This document shows, one piece after another, positions 13,456 through 20,255 of a stretch of DNA of 25,161 bases. The translations under genes were made by a program, and so were the position numbers. How positions within the stretch are numbered: position 1 is the stretch's first letter; the number at the start of each line of letters is the position of its first letter. The DNA is from Eggerthellaceae bacterium (GTDB lineage: Bacteria > Actinomycetota > Coriobacteriia > Coriobacteriales > Eggerthellaceae). Location: the NCBI GenBank assembly GCA_003452695.1, contig DMNP01000220.1, positions 1 through 25,161 on the forward strand, given 5' to 3'. Under the pieces are notes generated by a model. The model ran no database searches, was not told the origin of the DNA, and saw only the letters and a program-made list of their open reading frames with translations.

Positions 13456-14127
13456 ATGTCGGTGAAAATCAGCACGGTCGAACGTGCGATAGCGGCGGGC
13501 TCCCTCCTTTTCGACGGCTTCGATTCCGAGGAGCTCGAATCGGCTTTCGACCTCCTCAGGGCGCGGAGGGGGCATTTCCCCAAAGGCTCGTTCCTGCAGC
13601 GCATCGGCGAGCCCTTCTCCTATTTCGGCATCGTGCTCTCCGGCGAGGTGGAGTGCTCGTTCCATAACGAGGACTTCGGCCAGATCGGCATGAACCGCTT
13701 CACGGCGGGCGAGACGTACGGCGCATCGCTCGCATGCGCGGGGGTGGATGCCAGTCCCATGCAAGTCGTCGCGCTCTCCGACGCCGACGTGCTCCTGCTC
13801 GACTTCTCCTCGATCGGATACTCGTCGGGCGGACCCGTCGAGGCGAGGCTGGCACTGAACATGGTGCGCGTGCTCTCCAGGCGGAACCTGCACCTCAACC
13901 GCAAGGTGCGCATCTTCGGCCAGAGCAGCATGCGCGATCGCCTTGCCGTGTACCTGGCGGAATGCGAGACCGACGACCAGGGTTTCGCGATCGTTCCCTA
14001 CTCGCAAACCGGGCTCGCACGCTTCCTAGGTGTTAACCGCAGCGCGCTTTCCCGCGAGATGGGGCGCATGCGCGACGAGGGAATCCTCGTGACGGATGGC
14101 ACGCGCATGCGGCTCACGCATAGATAG
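13456..14127 (+). CDS. Second Crp/Fnr-family transcriptional regulator
   Basis: A 223-residue Crp/Fnr-family protein with an N-terminal effector-binding barrel (about 20-115), a long dimer helix (about 120-150) and a C-terminal winged helix-turn-helix whose recognition helix reads N194-RSALSREM. This helix is nearly the same as that of the regulator at 3650, so both could bind the same operator. There is no Fnr-type Cys cluster. I chose ATG 13456 because GGGAGG lies five bases upstream; an in-frame ATG 27 bases earlier has no such site. The gene follows nrfAH and its own promoter carries the shared operator. It is a good candidate activator of the nrf, ccm, hcp and ferredoxin genes, perhaps responding to nitrite or NO, though the signal is not visible. 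Confidence 0.92.
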   Translation: MSVKISTVERAIAAGSLLFDGFDSEELESAFDLLRARRGHFPKGSFLQRIGEPFSYFGIVLSGEVECSFHNEDFGQIGMNRFTAGETYGASLACAGVDASPMQVVALSDADVLLLDFSSIGYSSGGPVEARLALNMVRVLSRRNLHLNRKVRIFGQSSMRDRLAVYLAECETDDQGFAIVPYSQTGLARFLGVNRSALSREMGRMRDEGILVTDGTRMRLTHR

Positions 14128-14150
14128 CCGATGCGACTTCTGTGAACAAG

Positions 14151-14165
14151 TCAACCATCGGTTGA
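14151..14165 (+). terminator. Small palindrome after the second crp gene
   Basis: TCAACC-ATC-GGTTGA forms a six-base-pair stem 23 nt past the stop codon. No T-run follows. It may be a weak terminator or a protein-binding palindrome; it does not fit the TGTTGC-N4-GCAACA pattern. Confidence 0.25.
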
Positions 14166-14273
14166 TCGCGTCAGCAAGACCCGTGACGGAATCTCGTGTT
14201 AGGGTTTTGCCGAGACTTTGAGTACGCCCATTTGCACCCACATTGCTTACGTGAACTTAAGGTAAGTTAAGGG

Positions 14274-14301
14274 TTGAACCCGGGATTTGTGCTAGTATAC
14301 A
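14274..14301 (+). promoter_or_regulatory. Predicted promoter of the tRNA-like RNA
   Basis: TTGAAC (14274-14279) and TATACA (14296-14301) are separated by 16 bp, a good match to a housekeeping promoter. Transcription would begin near 14308, at the very start of the tRNA-like sequence. An overlapping TAGTAT (14293-14298) is an alternative -10. Confidence 0.5.
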
Positions 14302-14305
14302 TGCA

Positions 14306-14381
14306 GGTCAGAGCGATGGAAAAGAGAGCTCCAAGGACTGAAAATCCGCGTGCCGAGGGTTCAAGCCCCCCCTGACCACCA
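14306..14381 (+). tRNA. tRNA-like sequence, Phe (GAA) anticodon, noncanonical or degenerate
   Basis: A 76-nt segment begins GGTCAG and ends CTGACC-A-CCA, giving a perfect six-base-pair acceptor stem with encoded CCA. A CTGAAAA loop flanked by GGA/TCC resembles a Phe (GAA) anticodon arm, but the stem pairs for only three base pairs. A T-arm is recognisable (GAGGG-TTCAAGC-CCCCC) with one mismatch. The D region is abnormal: position 8 is not T, there is no GG in the loop, and the best D-like stem is TGGA/TCCA at positions 12-15/25-28. It has a plausible promoter and terminators on both scales. It may be a decayed tRNA-Phe, or a transcribed RNA with a tRNA-like fold. I do not think it is a normal functional tRNA. 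Confidence 0.4.
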
Positions 14382-14551
14382 TTTCAAACTACAGCCCCAA
14401 CTAAGGGGCTGTTCTCATCCCAGGGGCAGCCGCACGGACTTGAACCCTGAGAAGGGCGAAGGCGCCAGCGGCGCCTTCGGGCCCGAGCACGCTGGCAGGC
14501 GAGCGCAGGGCAGCGCTTGCGCAGCAAGCGCCCAAGCCCCCCTGACCACCA
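14362..14551 (+). repeat. Direct repeat of a tRNA-type 3' end flanking a hairpin-rich spacer
   Basis: CAAG-C7-TGACCACCA ends the tRNA-like element at 14362-14381. CAAG-C6-TGACCACCA recurs at 14533-14551, differing only by one C. Between the copies lie two more perfect hairpins: 14457-14466 with 14470-14479 (10 bp, AGC loop) and 14513-14520 with 14524-14531 (8 bp, GCA loop). A repeated tRNA 3' end is the footprint expected at attachment sites of integrative elements, but no integrase gene is present in the window. The spacer may be a scar or part of a structured RNA. Confidence 0.5.
14391..14415 (+). terminator. Hairpin terminator after the tRNA-like sequence
   Basis: ACAGCCCC (14391-14398) pairs perfectly with GGGGCTGT (14405-14412) across a six-base loop and is followed by TCTC. 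It starts ten bases after the encoded CCA. Confidence 0.5.
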
Positions 14552-14560
14552 CGAGCATCC

Positions 14561-14592
14561 AGGTCAGCGGCTTATGTGCCCTGACCTTTTTT
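14561..14592 (+). terminator. Strong Rho-independent terminator
   Basis: AGGTCAG (14561-14567) pairs with CTGACCT (14581-14587), with an inner GGC/GCC extension across a bulge. TTTTTT follows the stem base (14587-14592). It would end any transcript that starts at the promoter near 14300 and reads through the first hairpin. Confidence 0.8.
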
Positions 14593-14658
14593 CTTGCATT
14601 CAAAGTGAGCACCCACCTAACCTCATTACTGGAGCCAGTAAGTGATGGCTATGGGGCC

Positions 14659-14697
14659 AAAACGTGAATCACCGATACCAGGCACCGGTGATTCACG
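14659..14697 (-). terminator. Rho-independent terminator of the AAA-ATPase gene
   Basis: A perfect 12-bp stem (14663-14674 with 14686-14697) begins just past the stop codon on the minus strand. It is followed on that strand by TTTT (14662-14659). The apex (GGTGCCTGGTATC on the minus strand) resembles that of the hcp terminator. Confidence 0.75.
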
Positions 14698-14698
14698 C

Positions 14699-16462
14699 TC
14701 AGAGGCGCGCACAGGCCACAGCGGCATGCTTGCTGCCGTCGAAGGCGACGCCCCAGAGCACGGCTCCTGCGCCCGCCAGGCCATGGGTGTAGCGCTTCGG
14801 GAGGGCCTGGGCGTCCAGGGCGGAGACGGCCAGATCCCGCAGAGCGCCGCGGGCGGCGTCCTCGTCGCCGGGGAGGTCGCGGGCGAACTTTACCTCGCAC
14901 GCGACGGCGGGCAGCTCCCGCTCGCGGGCGGCGGCCGGCTCGCAGACGACGTCGGGGCGCCCGCGGCCCACCTCGCGGTTCGAACGCGGGTAGCGGTATC
15001 CCTCCATCCCGTAGAGCAGGCTCAACAGCCACATGTGGGCCGAGTTCTCGTCGCGCAGGTCGTAGAACGAAACCGAGTTCAGGAGCGCACGCTCTAGCTC
15101 GTAGGCGAGCGCCTCGGCGTCGCCGGCGCGCAGGGCGGCGTGCAGGGCCGAGAGCGCGTGGCGCCCGCCGGCGGCGGCCTCGGCGCGCTCGACCAGCTCG
15201 CGGGAGAACAGGCGCGCCACCTCCAGGTTGGGCACCTCCAGGCGCCGGACTATCGACGCCTCGTTGGGCTCGGCGACGTCGCGGGTGGTGACGTAGCCCG
15301 CCAGGTAAAGCTGGCTCCAGATGGCCGAAGTGTCGGAGTCTATCTCGCCGAACACGACCGACAGGTCGAGCGCAGCCTCCACGGCCCCGCCCTCTGCCAA
15401 CGTCGTCAGCTGGGCGTTCGTGTCCTCGCCGGCCTGCGCGATCATCGACTTCACAACCGAGTTGGAGCTCGTGTTGGTCCAGTAGGGCTGGGCTATGCAG
15501 CCCTTGTCGAAGTAGTTGAGCACCGACCACGGGTTGTACACGGCCTCGCCGCCGAAGGAGTAGCCGTCGTACCACTCGGCGAGCTCCCCCGCCCTGTCGG
15601 CATGCCCCAGATGCGCTGCGAGTTCCTCCACTTCCAGCTGCGTGAACCCGAAGGCCTCGGCGTACTGGTGGTCGAGGGCCGTGTCAACCCGGAAGTTGTT
15701 CAGATCGCTGAAGATCGACTCCTTGCTCACGCGCTGCACGCCGGTCAGCACGGCCAGGCGCAGGTCCACCGTGCCCTTCAGCGCGCCGGTCAGCCACCTC
15801 TTCAGGAAGCCGGTGGCCTCGTCTCGGTAACCGTGCAGGTGCCCCTCGGTCACGATCTTGTCGTATTCGTCTATGAGGATGACCACCTGGCTGCGATGGT
15901 GGTTGCGCAGGAGCTTGCAAAGGAAGACAAGGGAATGCTCCAGGTCGGCATCGGACGCGTCTCCGGACGCGATACGCACAAACTCATTGCGCTGGAACTC
16001 CGCCATCCTCGGCGAATCGAGCAGGTATGAATGGCGCGCAAACTCCTCGGCCACCAACTTGACCACCGACGCACGCATGGCCTCCCACGCGTCGCCTCCG
16101 CAAGCATTCAGCCCTAGGTAGATAACCGGGTGCACCCCCCGCTCGGCGATGTGGCGCTCCTCGGAATCCATGATGGCCAGGCTGTCGAAGATCGGCCCCA
16201 TGTCGTCCACCCAGCCCTCCACCGGCGCCTCGAAGTAGCACTGCAGCGTGCGCAGCATCAGCGACTTGCCGAACCTGCGGGGCCGGCAGAACAGCGTGAC
16301 GCCGCCACGGTCCAGCAGATCGGCGATGACCATGGTCTTGTCCACGTACACGTGGCGCGTCGCCACGTCCGCGAAGCTCTCTATGCCTATGGCGACGCTG
16401 CCTATCCCCAGCCTGTCGACCACGCGCGGGCGCCCCCCGGCGCGCACGGACCCGTTGCACAT
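14699..16462 (-). CDS. AAA-ATPase_like protein with C-terminal PD-(D/E)XK nuclease-type domain
   Basis: A 587-residue protein of the AAA-ATPase_like/DUF1703 type, a large family in gut anaerobes often present in many copies per genome. The N-terminal ATPase domain begins with a typical IGIESFADVATRHVYVDKT stretch. It has the P-loop-like motif RPRRFGKSLM (about 60-69) and Walker B VVILIDEYDK (about 193-202). The C-terminal region has the pattern GRGRPDVVCE...ACEVKFARD, consistent with a PD-(D/E)XK nuclease fold. ATG 16462 is chosen because GGAGGG lies eight bases upstream; the in-frame ATG at 16501 has no such site. The gene is isolated, has its own terminator and uses extreme GC-ending codons. 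Its biological role is not established; DNA mobility or defence has been suggested for the family, without proof here. Confidence 0.88.
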   Translation of the reverse strand: MCNGSVRAGGRPRVVDRLGIGSVAIGIESFADVATRHVYVDKTMVIADLLDRGGVTLFCRPRRFGKSLMLRTLQCYFEAPVEGWVDDMGPIFDSLAIMDSEERHIAERGVHPVIYLGLNACGGDAWEAMRASVVKLVAEEFARHSYLLDSPRMAEFQRNEFVRIASGDASDADLEHSLVFLCKLLRNHHRSQVVILIDEYDKIVTEGHLHGYRDEATGFLKRWLTGALKGTVDLRLAVLTGVQRVSKESIFSDLNNFRVDTALDHQYAEAFGFTQLEVEELAAHLGHADRAGELAEWYDGYSFGGEAVYNPWSVLNYFDKGCIAQPYWTNTSSNSVVKSMIAQAGEDTNAQLTTLAEGGAVEAALDLSVVFGEIDSDTSAIWSQLYLAGYVTTRDVAEPNEASIVRRLEVPNLEVARLFSRELVERAEAAAGGRHALSALHAALRAGDAEALAYELERALLNSVSFYDLRDENSAHMWLLSLLYGMEGYRYPRSNREVGRGRPDVVCEPAAARERELPAVACEVKFARDLPGDEDAARGALRDLAVSALDAQALPKRYTHGLAGAGAVLWGVAFDGSKHAAVACARL

Positions 16463-16682
16463 GGCGGTCTCCCTCCGAGTTCGAGTTGCCCTTCTCGCCA
16501 TTCTACACGATGCCCCTGCACCGGGGCTGCAGGCGGGCCAGTTCGAGGTCTCCGATTGGGGCTATGGGAAGAGTTCACACGCCCCTCTTGCTCGACTGCC
16601 CGCCGGGCTGCATAGAGTGAACTGCGGCGGCATGATCGACCCGTCTGCTTCGATGTGCTTTCGAACGGCGGACGCGGGGTTG

Positions 16683-16688
16683 TATACT
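16683..16688 (+). promoter_or_regulatory. Predicted -10 element of the DNA repair operon
   Basis: TATACT ends seven bases before the ATG at 16696, which would make the transcript leaderless or nearly so. A possible -35 (TTCGAA, 16660-16665) is weak. There is no clear Shine-Dalgarno sequence before this ATG, which agrees with leaderless translation. Confidence 0.45.
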
Positions 16689-16695
16689 GGGCGCT

Positions 16696-17994
16696 ATGAT
16701 GCAATCGTTGAAATTCCTACATACTGCAGACCTGCATATTGGGGCCCCGATACGGGGATTTCGCGACCTTTCGGATGCTTGGGCCGTGCGGCTGCAAGAT
16801 GCCATTGCCTTGGCATACGACCGCGTTATCGACACTGCACTCGAAAACGACGTTGACTTCGTCGTGCTTGCGGGCGATGCTTTCGACACATCGCGCCCCT
16901 CGTACGGCGATTACCTGCACTTCTTCGATGGGCTGGAACGCTTGCACGCTGCGGGCATTCCCCTGTACCTGACGCCCGGGAACCACGACCCCCTTTCCAC
17001 CTGGCGGGCGGGCATGGCCAAATTGCCCCCGTCGGCGCACATGATGGGTGGCGAAGCGCCCGAGTTTGCGCTGTACGAGCGCGAAGGCGAACCGCTGTGC
17101 CTAATCGGCGCGCGGGGATACCGCAACCAGGCCTGGCCATTGGACGAATCCATTTCCGCAGGTATATCGCGAACCTCGGCCATACGAGCGCTCGAAACAC
17201 GTTTCCCGCATGCCGCCCGAGCCCCGTTTTCGCTGGGCCTGATTCATACGGGACTCGACCTGGACCAAAGCAAGGCGTTTTGCAATCCAGGCGATTTGCT
17301 GGCCGCCGACATCGACTACTGGGCGTGCGGCCACCTGCACCAACGCCTGACCCTGCCGACGTACGGCAACCCGCGCATCGTCTTTCCCGGTTGCATCCAG
17401 GGTCGCGACTTGAAGGAATCGGGCGAGCGCGGCTGCTTCATCGTGTCGATGAATCGCACGGATGAATTTTCGGAAGTGCACACGACGTTGAACTTCGTGC
17501 CCACGGCAAACATTGCCTTCCATACGATATCGGTCGATATCTCCACGTGCCAGACGCTGGCAGACGTGTCGCGCCTTACCCTTACGCACCTGTTCCACGC
17601 ATGTGCGAAGACCGGCTGCGACGACATGGTCGTGCGGGTGGTCCTGGAAGGCGAAAGCCCGCTGCACCGGTTCCTGGCGAAAGCGGACGTGCTGGCCGAC
17701 TTGCGCAAGCGATTGAACAACGCATACCCCGCGTTCTTCTGCGACACGCTGCTCGACCGCACGCGCTTGCCACGGCAGCGCCGGGCCAGCATCGACGGAT
17801 CGCTGTTTCCCGACCATGTGCTGCACATTGCAAACGAACAGCGCTCGCATGGCGACGAAATGGTGAACTATATCCAGGATGAATTCGTGAAGCGCGGTAT
17901 CGACCTGCCATCTTCGCTTGCACGGCGCATGGACGACTTCAACGACGCGGCCGAAACGCTCGTCTTGGACCTGCTGGACGAGGAGGCATCGTGA
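16696..17994 (+). CDS. SbcD/YhaO-like DNA repair metallophosphoesterase
   Basis: A 432-residue nuclease-type phosphoesterase of the SbcD/Mre11 group. The metal-binding motifs are in order: D12-L-H14, G60-D61, GNHD (95-98), a His in LGLIHTG, and GHLH within ACGHLHQ (about residue 214). Downstream of the catalytic domain is a roughly 180-residue C-terminal part, as in YhaO-type proteins. It would process DNA ends together with the SMC-like ATPase encoded next, in the cytoplasm. ATG 16696 is followed at once by a second ATG; neither has a clear ribosome binding site, and a -10 box lies seven bases upstream. Its stop overlaps the next gene start by 4 bp (GTGA), so the two proteins are probably made in a fixed ratio. 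Confidence 0.9.
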   Translation: MMQSLKFLHTADLHIGAPIRGFRDLSDAWAVRLQDAIALAYDRVIDTALENDVDFVVLAGDAFDTSRPSYGDYLHFFDGLERLHAAGIPLYLTPGNHDPLSTWRAGMAKLPPSAHMMGGEAPEFALYEREGEPLCLIGARGYRNQAWPLDESISAGISRTSAIRALETRFPHAARAPFSLGLIHTGLDLDQSKAFCNPGDLLAADIDYWACGHLHQRLTLPTYGNPRIVFPGCIQGRDLKESGERGCFIVSMNRTDEFSEVHTTLNFVPTANIAFHTISVDISTCQTLADVSRLTLTHLFHACAKTGCDDMVVRVVLEGESPLHRFLAKADVLADLRKRLNNAYPAFFCDTLLDRTRLPRQRRASIDGSLFPDHVLHIANEQRSHGDEMVNYIQDEFVKRGIDLPSSLARRMDDFNDAAETLVLDLLDEEAS

Positions 17995-20183
17995 AGCGCT
18001 TCCTGGAAACCGCGCACATCCACAGCTACGGCGCCCTCCGCAACAGGGAAATCGGACCGTTCGGCCCTGGCCTGAACGTGGTGCACGGGTCAAACGAGTC
18101 GGGCAAGAGCACCGTGGCATCGTTTATCGGGGGCGTTTTGTTCGGCTGGGAAGAAGCGCGCGGCGTCAGAAACACCTATCGCCCGCCAGAAGGCCACCGC
18201 GCAGGCTCGCTCGTGTTCGCATCGGAAGACGGGGACCAGCGCCCGGCGAATCGAGATGTCGTATCGCGCGGCCACAACGCCGACGGCCTGCATGGCAATG
18301 CATCCATCGTCGCCGACCTGGACAACGCAACGTTCAAGACGATGTTTCACCTGACTTCCGACAAACTGCGATCGCTGCACAACACGTCGGAAGTCACGGC
18401 GCGCCTGCTTACGGCAGGTTCGGGAACGGGAACGAGTCCGGCGGCCGCATTCGTAGAGCTGGAGCAGCAGATTGCAGCGCACACCTCGAAAGCCGAAGAC
18501 GCCACGCTGTCCGTCGTGCGCCTGGGAGAGCGGCTTGAAGCCAAGCGCTCGGAAGTGAGCGAGGCGTTGCAGGCCGTAGAGCACCTGAAGCAGGAAGACC
18601 GCGAACGCGAAGAGCTTGCCGAGACGCGTGCGGCAAGCTTGGCAAGCCTGAACGAGCACAACACGCGCATAGAAGAGCTGCGCATCGCCCAGTCGCACGT
18701 GCAATCGCTGGATGCGCGCATAGCCGAAATGCGCGAGCAGGAAGCAACGCTGGAAGCCGAACGGCAGGAACTGGCGAAGGCCGATCACGGCAACAGCGCA
18801 CCCACCCCCATCGACCCGCGCCTCCTGACGCTGGACGACACGGCAGACCGACTGCTGCGCGACAAGATTGAAGAGCTTGCGGCGGAGAAGGAGAAACTGC
18901 TGCGCGCCGTAGATCGCGCAAAGGAGAACAGCGCGACATCGAGTGCAGCCTACGAAGCGCTACTCGAAGTGGACGAATCCGAAGCCCAGCGCGAACGCAG
19001 CTTGCGCAACCGAACCTCGCAGGTCGTTATATCCATCCTGTTGCCGCTCGTGTTCGTTGCGGCTGGCATTCCCGTGTTCGTGCACGGGCGCCAGATTCAA
19101 AGCTTGTCTATCACAGCCCTCGGCATTGGCATGGTCGTGCTTGCCTTTTTCTTGGCAGCAGGTGCCATTGTGGCTCTTACCAGGCCAAATAGAGGATCTG
19201 AAGCATTGACCGAGCGGCGGAAGGACGCCCAGTGGGTTATGCTGCAAGACAAGAAGAAGCTGGATGCCAACGTGGCCGAGCACGAGCGCTTCGACCGGGA
19301 CATGCGCAGTTTTTTCAGGGAACGGGGGCTTGGCGATGCAGACGGGTCGGTGCGCCAGGCACGTTCGTTGCTGGACGACGCGCGCGAGGAACGCACGCGC
19401 CGAAACGAGCGTGGCCAGCGTTCTTCCGCAATCGACTTGCGTCTTTCTTCCCTACAGGAAAGCCTGAGCGCTCTCGAGCAAGACCGCCGCGCACAAGCTG
19501 TGAAAGCTGGCCTTGCACCCGACGTTGCGCCATCGGATATCGAGGAGGACATCCGAGCACATGCCATGCAGCGCGATGCACTGGCCCGCGCTTGCGACGA
19601 GATGAACCAGCGCTACGGCGAGCTGAACGAGCGCCTTGCCCGCGCGCGCGCCGACCGCACGTTGGACGAGCTGAAACTGCAATACCAGCAAATCCTCTGC
19701 GAGCTGCGCGACCGCAAGCACGAGCTGGTGGTGCTGATGCTTGCCAAACGCATGCTGGAAAAGAGCATCCTTGCATGGGAAAGCCGCAGCCAACCCGAAG
19801 TGTATGCACAGGCAAGCGAGCTTCTCGGGCTTATGACCGGCGGAACGTGGACGGGCGTCGCCACCACGCCCGGGGGCAGAATCGTTGCCACGCGCAACGA
19901 CGGCAGCGCCCTCGAAGCCCGCCATTTGTCGTTGGGAACCTGTCAGCAGCTATATCTCGCCCTGCGCATTGCCATGCTCCTGCAAGCTGAAAACGTCGGG
20001 CGGGCAATCCCCGTTATCGCCGACGACATACTGGTGAACTTCGACGACGAACGCCGCCGGTCATCTGCCCGCGCATTGGCACTTTTGGCGGAACGGCGCC
20101 AGGTCATCGTATTCACCTGCCATCGAGCCACCTTGAATGCACTGCTCGAGGCCAAGCCAGACGCAACGTGCCTGGAACTGTGA
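17991..20183 (+). CDS. SbcC/YhaN-like SMC-type ATPase, partner of the nuclease
   Basis: A 730-residue ATPase of the Rad50/SbcC group. The N-terminus holds Walker A GSNESGKST (33-41). A long heptad-type coiled coil follows (about 145-270), then a central hydrophobic hairpin with two predicted membrane helices (about 345-366 and 371-396), then a second coiled coil (about 420-600). The C-terminal ATPase lobe has the signature-type HLSLGTCQQLYLAL, Walker B PVIADDILVNFDD and a His-switch in FTCHR. The membrane hairpin in place of the zinc hook is the YhaN layout, not classical SbcC, and suggests the complex is membrane-attached. The start is GTG 17991, overlapping the previous stop. It ends just before a 22-bp inverted repeat shared with dnaB. 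Confidence 0.88.
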   Translation: MKRFLETAHIHSYGALRNREIGPFGPGLNVVHGSNESGKSTVASFIGGVLFGWEEARGVRNTYRPPEGHRAGSLVFASEDGDQRPANRDVVSRGHNADGLHGNASIVADLDNATFKTMFHLTSDKLRSLHNTSEVTARLLTAGSGTGTSPAAAFVELEQQIAAHTSKAEDATLSVVRLGERLEAKRSEVSEALQAVEHLKQEDREREELAETRAASLASLNEHNTRIEELRIAQSHVQSLDARIAEMREQEATLEAERQELAKADHGNSAPTPIDPRLLTLDDTADRLLRDKIEELAAEKEKLLRAVDRAKENSATSSAAYEALLEVDESEAQRERSLRNRTSQVVISILLPLVFVAAGIPVFVHGRQIQSLSITALGIGMVVLAFFLAAGAIVALTRPNRGSEALTERRKDAQWVMLQDKKKLDANVAEHERFDRDMRSFFRERGLGDADGSVRQARSLLDDAREERTRRNERGQRSSAIDLRLSSLQESLSALEQDRRAQAVKAGLAPDVAPSDIEEDIRAHAMQRDALARACDEMNQRYGELNERLARARADRTLDELKLQYQQILCELRDRKHELVVLMLAKRMLEKSILAWESRSQPEVYAQASELLGLMTGGTWTGVATTPGGRIVATRNDGSALEARHLSLGTCQQLYLALRIAMLLQAENVGRAIPVIADDILVNFDDERRRSSARALALLAERRQVIVFTCHRATLNALLEAKPDATCLEL

Positions 20184-20188
20184 CCCGC

Positions 20189-20244
20189 GTGCGCGGCCCG
20201 GTTCGCAGCCCGAGGCCAAATCGGCTGCGAACCGGACCGCGCAC
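20189..20244. terminator. Large bidirectional terminator between the repair operon and dnaB
   Basis: A 22-nt arm (20189-20210) pairs with 20223-20244 with a single mismatch, and a 12-nt loop separates them. It begins six bases after the SbcC-like stop and ends twelve bases before the dnaB stop. The two genes are convergent, so it can serve both. There is no long T-run on either side. Confidence 0.7.
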
Positions 20245-20255
20245 CAGCTGCAGCT

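Noticed and set aside
14649..15575. Minus-strand 308-codon frame overlapping the AAA-ATPase gene in another frame
   Set aside because: Arg/Ala/Pro-rich shadow of the true frame, which has ATPase and nuclease motifs and a good start.
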